The notes below the pieces were generated by a model, which saw only the letters and a list, made by a program, of their open reading frames with translations, was not told the DNA's origin and made no database searches. Of a stretch of 64,000 nucleotides of DNA, positions 8,175 through 17,514 are shown one piece after another. Numbering within the stretch: the first letter of the stretch is position 1; each line of letters begins with the position of its first letter. Position numbers and translations under genes: made by a program. Origin of the DNA: Psychromonas algicola (GTDB taxonomy: Bacteria; Pseudomonadota; Gammaproteobacteria; Enterobacterales; Psychromonadaceae); NCBI RefSeq assembly GCF_004378355.1, contig NZ_SNUB01000008.1, positions 1 to 64,000 of the forward strand, read 5' to 3'.

Positions 8175-9011
8175 GATGAATTCCTTGATAATAAATAAAA
8201 ATACATCATAGCAAACCTCTTAATAAAGCCATATTAAATTAAAGAGAATATGTCTAGAGTTATCATTTTATTTATCACCATTATTTTTTGGGATTGTTAA
8301 ATAAATGTTGGCGTTTTTTATTTTATTAAAAAAGGCTTATATTTAAAAAATTATTACTTTATAAATAGTCTTTTTTGTATAAAATATGATCATAATTACT
8401 ATTTTTTTTATCACTAGGATCCTCGTCATATTACCTTAATCTTTCTGTAACACTGATGGTCTCTAGGCTAGCGGCGGTTATCCACTTTTTCTGTGGATAA
8501 CTCTGTGGGAAGTTAATGAAGATCGTGCTGTAAGCCTTGATATACCTTAGGTTTGACTAAATAGAAGTTTTTTTGAGCATAATAAAATTCTATTGTTTTT
8601 CAACTAGTTATAATCGTCAAGTGGTTTTTTTTAAGTTTTTGGTTTGCTTTTCAACTGTCTTTTTGTTTTTTCTTGTGTCAATAGTTTTCTGTGAATTAAT
8701 TTTAAAAAAAATTCTTTTTTTTCATTGACAACAGCTAAATTTACCGAGTTTGGATCGATTGTTTTTTGTTCGGATCTTTCTTAACTATCTCTATAAAAAT
8801 ACGATGAAGAGTTAAGACCATATTTTAAATGTGGTTATGGTTTTTAGAAAGCTTATTTTTATAGATACAAATATCACTTTGAGCAAGATATACTCTTTAT
8901 AAGATTGGCTGATTTATATGCATCCTTAGTCGTTTATTAACTTATCTAATAAACCATTTAAATATGAATACCAAAGTACTATTTATTCATCCAAATAAAT
9001 GTTGAGAAATT
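8175..9011. other. 837-nt intergenic region between yajG and uvrB
   Basis: Divergent noncoding region, very T-rich, with no ORF of note. It holds an inverted pair of DnaA boxes at 8478-8500, five GATC sites between about 8388 and 8775, a further one-mismatch DnaA-like 9-mer at 8690-8698, a TTGACA hexamer at 8725-8730 with only a poor -10 partner, and an 8-bp inverted repeat TCTTAACT/AGTTAAGA around 8778-8816 in what would be the uvrB leader. I found no LexA box (CTGT-N8-ACAG). Confidence 0.7.
8478..8500. promoter_or_regulatory. Inverted pair of DnaA boxes
   Basis: TTATCCACT (8478-8486) and TGTGGATAA (8492-8500, the exact complement of the consensus TTATCCACA) face each other across 5 nt; a weaker TGTGGGAA follows. 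DnaA binding upstream of uvrB has been described for E. coli, so a regulatory role is plausible. An origin or DnaA titration site is the alternative. Confidence 0.6.
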
Positions 9012-11039
9012 ATGAGTAAAACTTTCGAGTTAGTGTGTCCTTTTTCCCCTGCTGGCGATCAGCCACAAGCCATTGCAGAATTAGTGGATGGGTTGGAATC
9101 TGGTTTGGCTTTTCAAACCTTATTAGGTGTAACTGGATCTGGTAAAACATTTACCTTGGCAAATACTATCGCTAAATTAAATCGACCGACATTGATACTC
9201 GCTCCTAACAAAACCTTAGCGGCTCAGTTATATGGGGAAATGAAAGCATTTTTTCCAAATAACGCTGTGGAGTACTTTGTTTCTTACTACGATTATTATC
9301 AACCGGAAGCTTATGTACCCAGTTCAGACTCTTTTATAGAAAAAGATGCCGCTGTTAATGCGCATATTGAACAAATGCGTCTTTCTGCGACTAAAGCGCT
9401 ATTAGAACGCGATGATGTTGTCCTAGTCGCCTCTGTATCTGCTATCTATGGTTTAGGTGACCCTGAATCTTACCTTAAGATGATGTTGCATATCAGCGTG
9501 GGAGAAGTTATTTCAAGCAGAGATATTTTACAACGTTTAGTTGATATTCAATATACACGCAACGAAACAGAATTAAGCCGTGGTACTTTTCGTGTTCGTG
9601 GTGAAGTCGTTGATGTTTTCCCTGCAGATTCTGAGAAACAAGCTATTCGTATTGAATTATTCGATGATGAAGTAGAAAGTATTAGTATTTTTGACCCACT
9701 CACCGGTCAGCAATTAGAAACATTATCCCGTACGACCATCTTTCCTAAAACGCATTATGTTACGCCAAGAGAAAGAATTTTAACGGCTATCGATAATATT
9801 AAAGAAGAATTGCAAGATCGTAAAAAAGAATTTTTAGCAGAAAATAAATTGGTTGAAGAGCAACGTATTTCTCAACGTACTTTATACGACATAGAAATGA
9901 TGAATGAGTTAGGGTATTGCTCTGGTATTGAAAACTACTCTCGCTATTTATCAAGTCGTGGTGTTGGCGAAGCACCGCCAACTTTATTTGATTATCTGCC
10001 TAAAAATGGTTTATTAATTATAGATGAAAGTCACGTTACAGTACCTCAGATTGGGGCAATGTATAAAGGCGATCGTTCACGAAAAGAGAACTTGGTTAAT
10101 TACGGATTCCGATTACCTTCAGCGTTAGATAATCGACCATTAAAGTTTGAAGAGTTTGAAAAATTAGCACCGCAAACTATTTATGTCTCGGCCACTCCAA
10201 GTGATTATGAAATCGAAAAATCTCAAGGTGACGTCGTAAGACAGGTGATCAGGCCAACTGGATTATTGGATCCTATTATCGAAGTGCGTCCCGTTGCGAC
10301 ACAGGTTGATGATCTTTTATCAGAAATAAACATTCGAGTGCCTAAGAGTGAGCGCGTACTCGTTACCACTTTGACTAAGCGTATGGCAGAGGATTTAACT
10401 GAATATTTAAACGATCATGGCATTAAAGTGCGTTACTTACATTCTGATGTTGATACCGTTGAACGTGTTGAAATTATTCGAGATCTTCGTTTAGGTGTAT
10501 TTGATGTATTGATTGGCATTAACTTATTGCGTGAAGGATTGGATATTCCTGAAGTGTCTTTAGTTGCGATTCTAGATGCCGATAAAGAAGGTTTTTTAAG
10601 ATCTGAACGTTCATTGATTCAAACAATGGGGCGTGCGGCACGTAATTTAGAAGGTAGAGCGATTTTATATGCGGATAGAATTACAGATTCAATGCGTAAA
10701 GCTATTAAAACCACTGAAGATAGACGAATATTGCAAGATGACTTTAATAAAGCTAATGGTATCGAGCCAAAAGGCTTATCAAAAGAAGTTACCGATGTGA
10801 TGCAATTAGGGCAAAAACCTCAGCCAAAAAGCAATATTGTTCCACTTAATAAAGTCGCTGAAGATAATGGGCAATATCAAACCACTAAAACATTACGCAG
10901 CGAAAAAGATATCTTAAAAGAAATCGCAAAATTAGAAAAAGAAATGTTTGCTTGTGCCAAAGAGTTAGAGTTTGAGAAGGCCGCTCAAATACGTGATCAA
11001 GTCAGTAAATTACATGAGCAATTAGTGACAATGGGATAG
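9012..11039 (+). CDS. uvrB: UvrABC excision nuclease subunit B
   Basis: Damage-verifying helicase-like subunit of nucleotide excision repair, cytoplasmic. The 675-residue protein has Walker A GVTGSGKT near residue 39, the beta-hairpin region beginning [15 protein letters not shown] that probes DNA, DESH as the Walker B/DEAD motif, the helicase motif VI with QTMGRAARN, and a C-terminal UVR domain ([21 protein letters not shown]) that binds UvrC. Length matches the family (673 in E. coli). A GAG-type ribosome site lies before the ATG. The gene stands alone; no LexA box is visible. Confidence 0.98.
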   Translation: MSKTFELVCPFSPAGDQPQAIAELVDGLESGLAFQTLLGVTGSGKTFTLANTIAKLNRPTLILAPNKTLAAQLYGEMKAFFPNNAVEYFVSYYDYYQPEAYVPSSDSFIEKDAAVNAHIEQMRLSATKALLERDDVVLVASVSAIYGLGDPESYLKMMLHISVGEVISSRDILQRLVDIQYTRNETELSRGTFRVRGEVVDVFPADSEKQAIRIELFDDEVESISIFDPLTGQQLETLSRTTIFPKTHYVTPRERILTAIDNIKEELQDRKKEFLAENKLVEEQRISQRTLYDIEMMNELGYCSGIENYSRYLSSRGVGEAPPTLFDYLPKNGLLIIDESHVTVPQIGAMYKGDRSRKENLVNYGFRLPSALDNRPLKFEEFEKLAPQTIYVSATPSDYEIEKSQGDVVRQVIRPTGLLDPIIEVRPVATQVDDLLSEINIRVPKSERVLVTTLTKRMAEDLTEYLNDHGIKVRYLHSDVDTVERVEIIRDLRLGVFDVLIGINLLREGLDIPEVSLVAILDADKEGFLRSERSLIQTMGRAARNLEGRAILYADRITDSMRKAIKTTEDRRILQDDFNKANGIEPKGLSKEVTDVMQLGQKPQPKSNIVPLNKVAEDNGQYQTTKTLRSEKDILKEIAKLEKEMFACAKELEFEKAAQIRDQVSKLHEQLVTMG

Positions 11040-11093
11040 GTTTACAGTTTTTAGTTTATATTCGTTGGGGTTAATGAAAAGCATGCTATGTGC

Positions 11094-11124
11094 TTGACCT
11101 TCCCCTATGGGTATAGTTTACATT
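11094..11124 (+). promoter_or_regulatory. CueR/MerR-like promoter of the DUF411 operon
   Basis: The sequence TTGACCTTCCCCT is the same as the first half of the E. coli copA (CueR) promoter as I remember it. TTGACC (11094-11099) is separated by 19 bp from TACATT (11119-11124), the long spacer typical of MerR-family promoters. The right half of the dyad (GGGTATAGT) is degenerate. A TATAGT at 11112-11117 is an alternative -10. Either choice leaves a very short leader before the ATG at 11132. Confidence 0.45.
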
Positions 11125-11131
11125 TACTTTT

Positions 11132-11482
11132 ATGAAAAAAATAATGTCTTTTGCATTGATACTTTTACTTTTCTCAAACTCTGCTTTTTCTTTGATAAGC
11201 GGTACACAACAAAGTATCGAACGTAATAATCTTCATCATGAATCTCATACTACTATTGCTAGTTCGATAACGTGTATAGAGTCTATGCAAATCGATTGTG
11301 AGATGCGTAAAGATCTCTGTCCCTTGAGTAATGTAAGTTTTTATTTCGATACATCAAGCACCTCTTTATCATTAACATTCGCTAGATTTGAACCAATCTA
11401 TTTAGAATATAGCGCTCAAATCTTGCTTGGAATAAAAGCCGACCATTATCGTCCTCCAATTACGTTTATTTCTTATATTTAA
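11132..11482 (+). CDS. Small exported Cys-containing protein, probably copper-linked
   Basis: Function unknown. A clear signal peptide (residues 1-20, ending NSAFS) is followed by a 96-residue mature part with three Cys (C-x6-C-x6-C in the middle), several His and a C-terminal DHYRPPITF stretch. No ribosome site is evident before the ATG at 11132. Metal involvement is inferred only from the neighbour: it is 44 nt upstream of a DUF411 protein and shares the CueR-like promoter. I do not recognise the family. Confidence 0.65.
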   Translation: MKKIMSFALILLLFSNSAFSLISGTQQSIERNNLHHESHTTIASSITCIESMQIDCEMRKDLCPLSNVSFYFDTSSTSLSLTFARFEPIYLEYSAQILLGIKADHYRPPITFISYI

Positions 11483-11526
11483 TATTATCTTTAGAAGTAT
11501 AAAAATTTAAAATATTGGAGTGATCT

Positions 11527-11973
11527 ATGAATAGATTAATAAACAGATTTAAAATAACCGCATTAACTTTATCATTTTTGAGTACATCTACATTGGCTGC
11601 TGATTTGACACTTTATAAATCCCCTTACTGTGGTTGCTGTTCAGCTTGGGCTGAGCATGTAAAAGAAGCCGGGGTTAATGTCACTATTATTGAGCAAGCT
11701 GACAATAATGAGTTACGTAAAACCCACGGCATTAAAGCTGAATTAGCTTCTTGTCATACGGCTAAAATCGGGAAGTATATTATTGAAGGGCATGTTCCTG
11801 TTGCTGATATTCAACGTATGTTACGAGATAAACCTGAAATAGAAGGGCTTACTGTTCCTGGTATGCCTGCTTCATCTCCTGGCATGGATGTGGTTGGCAA
11901 TGTCGATCCTTATCAAGTTATCGCATTTGATAGGAATGGGAAAACGCGAGTTTTCAGCCAATATAACCAATAA
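11527..11973 (+). CDS. DUF411 metal-binding protein (CopG-like)
   Basis: Periplasmic protein of the DUF411 family, associated with copper resistance. A signal peptide ends at about residue 24 (TLAA). The family core is complete: LYKSPYCGCCSAWAEH with the CxCC-type motif, then ASCHTAKIGKYIIEGHVPVADI and the GMPASSPGMD segment. The His, Met and Cys residues are the expected copper ligands. A GGAG site precedes the ATG. It is the second gene of a short operon behind a CueR-like promoter. Confidence 0.9.
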   Translation: MNRLINRFKITALTLSFLSTSTLAADLTLYKSPYCGCCSAWAEHVKEAGVNVTIIEQADNNELRKTHGIKAELASCHTAKIGKYIIEGHVPVADIQRMLRDKPEIEGLTVPGMPASSPGMDVVGNVDPYQVIAFDRNGKTRVFSQYNQ

Positions 11974-11981
11974 TAGAATTA

Positions 11982-12007
11982 AAGTAGTGTTTATTTAAGC
12001 GCTACTT
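11982..12007. terminator. Probable terminator hairpin
   Basis: AAGTAGTG (11982-11989) pairs with CGCTACTT (12000-12007) through one G-T wobble. It lacks a clean T tract. It sits between convergent genes. Confidence 0.4.
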
Positions 12008-12034
12008 CACAATTTTGTTTGTGGCTGCCTTTAA

Positions 12035-12679
12035 CTAATTAGATAGGGTATAAAGTTTGTCTAATTCGCCTAATTGAATGCTCTTATTGATGCGCTTAAG
12101 GCTCTGCTCTGCAACGATTAATATTTCTTTCATATTCTCATAACAACGACGTTCATTTTTGCCATAAGCAAAGAAGTTTAATGTTAATTGATGGCCCATG
12201 CCACCAGTGTCTGGTGTATCACCTAAAGCTAGGTAACATGTTGGAGAAAGTGATAAACCGATCGCACCTGCTTTAAATTTAGGCTTGCTCGCTGCGATTA
12301 AGCTTTGTAATTTTTCAAGTAACCAAGTGATACTTTTTTCTTGGCAGTTTTCAGGAATGTCTCGAAACAAAATCATTAAACGTGCGCTGCATTTCTTAGC
12401 ATAAGCGTATTGTTTATCTGAGTTATCTTCTATCGCATTAAAAGTACAGTCGTTACTTTCTAATAAACAATCTTGGCTATTTATCCATTCAATTAATGTA
12501 TAAAACTGCTCTACAAAATCCCATTTTTTATAGGGAATGAGATCTTCCAAAGCAGTACGAATCAAATTTGGATGTTGTTTAAAGTCCATATAAACGCTTT
12601 CATCATCGGTTTGCATCTTTGTCCACGGATGAGACCTGAGCGCCGAGTGATCAATATGATTGGAAATTAAAACATCCAT
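12035..12679 (-). CDS. Hypothetical cytosolic protein
   Basis: I do not recognise this 214-residue protein. It has no signal peptide or membrane segment. It contains a helical first half (HPNLIRTALEDLIPYKKWDFVEQFYTLIEW), a Cys-rich middle (five or more Cys) and a segment LSPTCYLALGDTPDTGGMG with small residues that might be an active or binding loop. The ATG at 12679 gives a natural start. It is on the same strand as the downstream-lying chemoreceptor gene but separated by about 150 nt and probably independent. Confidence 0.6.
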   Translation of the reverse strand: MDVLISNHIDHSALRSHPWTKMQTDDESVYMDFKQHPNLIRTALEDLIPYKKWDFVEQFYTLIEWINSQDCLLESNDCTFNAIEDNSDKQYAYAKKCSARLMILFRDIPENCQEKSITWLLEKLQSLIAASKPKFKAGAIGLSLSPTCYLALGDTPDTGGMGHQLTLNFFAYGKNERRCYENMKEILIVAEQSLKRINKSIQLGELDKLYTLSN

Positions 12680-12835
12680 TTTTAATGCCTTTAAGTTTTT
12701 ATATTATTTGAAAGCGTGGATTTTAACAGTTATTTTTATCAATCTGTAAAAATATAATTAATGCAAGATGTTAAAGGGCTTATGGTTATAACCCCTTTTT
12801 GTTAGCTTTTGATTTTCGAATTAGAAAATTAATTC

Positions 12836-14818
12836 TTAGTTTTTTAACGCCCTTAAAATATTGAGTTTTTTACTATTATTCTCAATGTTTTCCATTTCTA
12901 CGCTTTTCGTTTCTACTAATGTTACTCCGTTAGTTGCTTCAACCATTGAGCTTTCTGATGAGGCAATTAATTCTGTCATTATATCTGACATATTCGCTGT
13001 GGTGTTTTGTTGAATATTCGTTTGCTCATGAAAGAAATCGATGCTTTGTGAAATGCCTGAAACGGCTTCCTCCACTTCTTTAACTACACCGGAAGTTTGA
13101 TTGACATTCGCTTGAGTGCTTGTTGAAAGTTTACGAACTTCGTCTGCAACGACTGCGAAACCTCGTCCATGCTCACCTGCTCTAGCGGCTTCAATCGCGG
13201 CATTTAAAGCAAGCAGATTTGTTTGCTCTGCTATGCCATTAATAGAAGTCATTACATTAACGATCTCGGCAGCTGATGTATTTAAAGTGCATACTTTAGA
13301 AACTAATTCATCACGTCTACCTTGTTGGTTTTGAGTTTCAATGATTAATTCTTCCAATGCTTTTGCGATGCGCTCTTGTTGTTCATGACTTTTTTGAGCT
13401 TTATCTGCTAATGAAATTAAACTATTCATAGAGGATTGAACAATAGGCTGATACTTTTCTAATGAATCAATTAAATCTGCTTGAATGCTATTAAAGAAGC
13501 GTTCTTGTTGAAGTTGTGTTTCTAAATAATAAGCTTTGTAATTAGCCATTCTTAATGGGAACGAACTGACTGAATGATGTGTTGGTGCATTAGTTTCTGT
13601 TTTATAAATGAGTAAGATTACAACGGTATTGTTTTGGTGTTGACCTAATGTTTCACCAAAACTACTGTATCCAGCAATATTGTTAACGCCAGAATAATCA
13701 ATCATATTTAGTTGTTCAGATGGATTTTGAACTCGTCTAAGAATACAGTCAGTAATAACCATGGTTTCTATTTTTCCATCAATACCATTAATTAATTTAT
13801 TGAATTCTTTATTGGTATGATCTGCTATATTTTTCACTTTAACTAAGTGTATTTTTTCACCGAAACTCATATCAGAAAAGAAGCTAATAGAGTTTGATGT
13901 TAAATCTATACCTGCTACAGAACGGATAACCAAATCACCATTTATCTGTACTGCAAACGCATTTTCAACTAATCGTTTTTCAAGATCTTCTGGAGATGTT
14001 TTTAATCGTCGGCATAAAAATTCAACAATAGTTTCTATTTCTCCTTGTTCATTAATTACGCTATTTAAGGTTCGAGTTGCACTGTTAGAATCTGCAACAG
14101 AAAATGAAAGGTCGGTTAAGTCAAAGTTATGAGATTTGAATATTGCATGGCGGTATTCTGCTTTTAATTTTACAAAAGCAATAACAACTTGTTTTTCACT
14201 CATTTTTCCGTTGTAACCAATTGCGGCACTTTTAAAGTCCATTTTGCCGCCACTAGAGCCACCAATAAAATCACAAGTTAACTGATTATTTGTTGAATAT
14301 AATGCTTCTAAAAATTGATTTTCCATTGCTGCCAAACCTGCAAACCATGTTAGCGCAAAGGTATTACTGTGTTCAATTTGAAAGGGAGGAGTTAAAGTTT
14401 TAATCCCTTCTGCGATTGTTCTAGTATGGCTTGAAATACTTTGATGATCAGTATGAGTTGGAATATCTAATGTATGAACTGAAATTTTATCAATAATTTG
14501 ATCACTAAAAAAATGAAATACAATACTTGGATCATCTGTGGTGTGATAAATGCCTTTCTGTTCTTTTCTATCACTTAGACATCCTGCTGTCATCACGGTA
14601 ACAATATTTTCTGAGTAAGTTGAAAGGAGCGATTGTACCTTTGCTGATATTTTTTCTGGGTTAGATAAATTAGGCGGAAAATACGCAATAATAAGAGGAA
14701 ATGAATCATCAACTGAAAGATTTTTAGATAATGTTTCTAATTGGTTTTCTTTCAATAATAAAACTGCATTGCTTTCTTTATATTTAATTTTATTATTTCG
14801 TTTTTTAAATGAAAACAT
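12836..14818 (-). CDS. Soluble chemoreceptor with FIST sensor domain
   Basis: Methyl-accepting chemotaxis-type protein, 660 residues, apparently cytoplasmic since no membrane segment is visible. Residues of about 1-400 fit FIST_N plus [57 protein letters not shown], then the C-terminal half with [17 protein letters not shown]. The signalling domain follows, with the conserved hairpin tip [35 protein letters not shown] around residues 525-560. FIST domains are thought to sense small ligands such as amino acids. No che genes are nearby, so it must feed a distant chemotaxis-type pathway. Confidence 0.88.
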   Translation of the reverse strand: MFSFKKRNNKIKYKESNAVLLLKENQLETLSKNLSVDDSFPLIIAYFPPNLSNPEKISAKVQSLLSTYSENIVTVMTAGCLSDRKEQKGIYHTTDDPSIVFHFFSDQIIDKISVHTLDIPTHTDHQSISSHTRTIAEGIKTLTPPFQIEHSNTFALTWFAGLAAMENQFLEALYSTNNQLTCDFIGGSSGGKMDFKSAAIGYNGKMSEKQVVIAFVKLKAEYRHAIFKSHNFDLTDLSFSVADSNSATRTLNSVINEQGEIETIVEFLCRRLKTSPEDLEKRLVENAFAVQINGDLVIRSVAGIDLTSNSISFFSDMSFGEKIHLVKVKNIADHTNKEFNKLINGIDGKIETMVITDCILRRVQNPSEQLNMIDYSGVNNIAGYSSFGETLGQHQNNTVVILLIYKTETNAPTHHSVSSFPLRMANYKAYYLETQLQQERFFNSIQADLIDSLEKYQPIVQSSMNSLISLADKAQKSHEQQERIAKALEELIIETQNQQGRRDELVSKVCTLNTSAAEIVNVMTSINGIAEQTNLLALNAAIEAARAGEHGRGFAVVADEVRKLSTSTQANVNQTSGVVKEVEEAVSGISQSIDFFHEQTNIQQNTTANMSDIMTELIASSESSMVEATNGVTLVETKSVEMENIENNSKKLNILRALKN

Positions 14819-14996
14819 AATTTTTTATATTCCTTTTAGGCAGTAAAAGTTATATCTAAACAGTACTTTTAAATCGACCTTAGCTATACAGACTTGTATT
14901 GTATTAAAAGGGAGTATACTAAAGAATACTTATTTGTAGGTATTTTTTTGGTGAGTATTTTTATGTTGATTGCTATTAGTGGGAGTATTTAAAGTT

Positions 14997-16022
14997 TTAT
15001 TGACCTAATTTTTGAATAAAGCGCTGACATGACTCTCTTTCTACTAATTCACAAGGAATGGTTATTTTAGTGATTGGTAAATTTTCATTATTAATATTAT
15101 TGAGTAATAACTTAGCGGATTCAATGCCGACGTTATAAGGGTTTTGTTTAATGACTGTAATAGGCACTTTAAAATGCTCAACCATCGGAATGTCATCAAA
15201 TCCCAACAATGAAATATCTTCAGGAATGTTCAAGTTAAGTTGCTTTAACGTTTTAATCACATCAATAGTGATCGCTAAATGTTGTGAAAAAATAACGCTC
15301 GGTGCGGCGGGGCTTATTAAGGTTTCAGCTAAAGGCGTATGAAAACCATTTGCTCTATCCCAATATTGAACAAGCTCGGGTAATTGCTGAATACCGTATT
15401 GATTTAATGCGGCCAAGTAACCTTGATAACGTTCATCACGAGATCTAATTCCTTCAAACTCCTGCGTTAAGAAGCAAATTTTTGTATGGCCTAGTTTGAT
15501 TAAATATTCTGTGGCTTGGAAAGCGGCTTCTCGATAGTCTGATAATACAATATTAGTTTGGCATTGATCGTATTCTAATTGGAATTGAACTAAAGGGAAT
15601 TTAGCTTCAACGTGTTTTGAAATGGTCTCTAAATTGTTACCAGAAGAGGCAATAATAATTCCATCGACTCGCATGCTTTTTAAACTTAAAAGGGCGCGCG
15701 CTTCTGTTTCTGCATCAAAATCTGTGTTGTATATCAATACATTATATTCACTGGTCTTACAAAAATCATCAATGCCTCTTAGTACGCGGCTTGTATCGTA
15801 GCCTGTAATGTCTCGCACAATGACGCCAATGGTTTTTGTTTTATCTGTTTTTAAACTTCGAGCGATAGGGTTGGGCACATAATCAAGTTCTAAGATTGCG
15901 GCTTCTATTTTCGCTTTTGTTTTTTCTGACATGTAATTAAAACGACCACTCAAAAATTGAGAGATGGTACTTTTGGAAACGCCGGCATGCTCTGCTACAT
16001 CAATTATTTTTATTTTTTTCAT
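14997..16022 (-). CDS. LacI-family transcriptional regulator
   Basis: Sugar-responsive repressor, probably of the divergent mannonate dehydratase gene. The DNA-binding helix-turn-helix (IIDVAEHAGVSKSTISQFLSGR) and hinge VPNPIARSLKT occupy about residues 1-60, followed by a periplasmic-binding-protein-like effector domain (TIGVIVRDITGY to C terminus). I chose the ATG at 16022 because the HTH then starts at the usual place; a TTG at 16052 would add ten residues. Neither has a strong ribosome site. A palindrome with a central CG, typical of the family, lies about 75 nt upstream. Confidence 0.88.
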   Translation of the reverse strand: MKKIKIIDVAEHAGVSKSTISQFLSGRFNYMSEKTKAKIEAAILELDYVPNPIARSLKTDKTKTIGVIVRDITGYDTSRVLRGIDDFCKTSEYNVLIYNTDFDAETEARALLSLKSMRVDGIIIASSGNNLETISKHVEAKFPLVQFQLEYDQCQTNIVLSDYREAAFQATEYLIKLGHTKICFLTQEFEGIRSRDERYQGYLAALNQYGIQQLPELVQYWDRANGFHTPLAETLISPAAPSVIFSQHLAITIDVIKTLKQLNLNIPEDISLLGFDDIPMVEHFKVPITVIKQNPYNVGIESAKLLLNNINNENLPITKITIPCELVERESCQRFIQKLGQ

Positions 16023-16093
16023 GGTTATTTTTATTTTTGTTAACTCAGGCAATGCGGAATCTTGACATTCTAGTCAGTGGGTGTAATTTGTCA

Positions 16094-16109
16094 ACTAAAT
16101 CGATTTAGT
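16094..16109. promoter_or_regulatory. LacI-type operator palindrome
   Basis: ACTAAATCGATTTAGT is a perfect 16-bp palindrome centred on CG, the hallmark of LacI/GalR operators, located in the divergent promoter region between the regulator and the dehydratase gene. Confidence 0.7.
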
Positions 16110-16173
16110 AAACCGTTTTGTTTGATGTGTTAATCTCTCGAAAACTCAACCTTTGCCGCTAACTACAAGGATC

Positions 16174-16187
16174 TAAAATCGATTAAA
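16174..16187. promoter_or_regulatory. Second, imperfect LacI-type operator
   Basis: TAAAATCGATTAAA repeats the core AATCGATT of the upstream palindrome about 80 bp away, closer to the dehydratase start. Two spaced operators would allow looping; this is inference. Confidence 0.5.
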
Positions 16188-16249
16188 AAAACGCTATGTC
16201 GTTAGACGTGTTTCGTTAATGATTATTTAATTAGAAGTGGATTCGAATA

Positions 16250-17467
16250 ATGAAAATAAAAGAGATTAAAGTATTTGTGACTTGTCCGGGGCGCAATTTT
16301 GTCACGGTTAAAGTGATCACTGAAGATGGTGTTTATGGTGTTGGAGATGCAACGGTTAATGGCCGAGAAATGGCAGTAGTTGCTTACCTTGAAGAGCATG
16401 TTATTCCTTGTTTAATTGGCCGAGATGCACATGATATTGAAGATATTTGGCAATATTTATACCGCGGCGTTTATTGGCGTCGTGGACCAATTACGATGGC
16501 TGCTGTAGCGGCAATTGATATGGCACTGTGGGATATCAAAGGTAAAGTTGCAGGATTACCACTTTATCAATTATTAGGCGGGAAAAGTCGTACTGGTGTG
16601 ACCGTTTATGCACACGCAAATGGTGAAACCATTGAAGATACTTTAGATAAAGTCGGCGAGTGTATTGATCAAGGTTTTAAAGTCGTTAGATTGCAATGTG
16701 CCATACATGGTTTAAAAGAAACTTACGGCGTATTAGGCGATAAAAAAGATTACTTTGAATTACAAGGCAATCGTCCACTTCCGCCTGAGCAAACTTGGTC
16801 AACGAGTAAATACTTTAATATGGTTACGGATTTGTTTGAACAGGCCCGCGCTCGTTTTGGTGAAGAGATTGAGTTCACCCATGATGTGCATAGTCGTTTA
16901 ACACCGATTGAATCGGCAAGATTAGGTAAGATGCTAGAAAAATATAATTTACTGTTTTTGGAAGATGCATCCATTGCTGAAAACCAAGAAAATTATAAAC
17001 TGATCCGTCAACATACAACTATCCCACTCGCTTTAGGTGAAACCTATAACACCATTTGGGATTGCAAAGACTTATTACAAAACCAATTGATTGATTATAT
17101 TCGAGTGGCAGCAACACATGCTGGAGGTATTACTGCGATGAAGCGAATCGCTGACTTTGCCAGTGTGTTTAATGTAAAAACAGCGCCGCATGGTGCGCCT
17201 GATTTATCACCGATTTGTTTTGTTGCCCATATGCATTTAAATATTTCGACACCTAACTTTGGCATTCAAGAATATGTTGGGATGGGGAATGAAGAGACTA
17301 AACAAATTTTCAAACACGAAATGTATTTAGAAAATGGAATGGTTTATGTCTCTGATAAACCAGGATTAGGTATTGAATTTAATGAAGATGCTGCATTGGA
17401 ATACCCTTATAAACGTTCTTACTTACCTGTGAGTCGATTAGAAGATGGCACGCTTTGGCATTGGTAA
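16250..17467 (+). CDS. D-mannonate dehydratase, enolase superfamily (ManD/RspA)
   Basis: Predicted Mg2+-dependent dehydration of D-mannonate to 2-keto-3-deoxygluconate, in hexuronate breakdown. The 405-residue length and sequence match ManD/RspA: N-terminal capping domain with TEDGVYGVGDATVNGRE and YRGVYWRRGPITMAAVAAIDMALWDIKGK; barrel with metal-binding residues in EFTHDVHSRL (Asp plus catalytic His), LFLEDA and IPLALGET (Glu), and the later KTAPHGAPDLSP His. RspA-type members vary widely in activity, some being almost inactive, so the substrate remains a prediction. It is followed after 47 nt by an oxidoreductase gene. Confidence 0.88.
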   Translation: MKIKEIKVFVTCPGRNFVTVKVITEDGVYGVGDATVNGREMAVVAYLEEHVIPCLIGRDAHDIEDIWQYLYRGVYWRRGPITMAAVAAIDMALWDIKGKVAGLPLYQLLGGKSRTGVTVYAHANGETIEDTLDKVGECIDQGFKVVRLQCAIHGLKETYGVLGDKKDYFELQGNRPLPPEQTWSTSKYFNMVTDLFEQARARFGEEIEFTHDVHSRLTPIESARLGKMLEKYNLLFLEDASIAENQENYKLIRQHTTIPLALGETYNTIWDCKDLLQNQLIDYIRVAATHAGGITAMKRIADFASVFNVKTAPHGAPDLSPICFVAHMHLNISTPNFGIQEYVGMGNEETKQIFKHEMYLENGMVYVSDKPGLGIEFNEDAALEYPYKRSYLPVSRLEDGTLWHW

Positions 17468-17514
17468 AAAATTAGTATTTGAAAAAACGAATTAATTAAA
17501 GAATTGATGGAGTC

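Noticed and set aside
8175-9011. Chromosomal origin of replication
   Set aside because: Only two good DnaA boxes and moderate GATC density are seen, and no dnaA, mnmG or mioC gene is present. Regulation of uvrB is the simpler reading.
8175-9011. LexA (SOS) box before uvrB
   Set aside because: No CTGT-N8-ACAG match was found on either strand.
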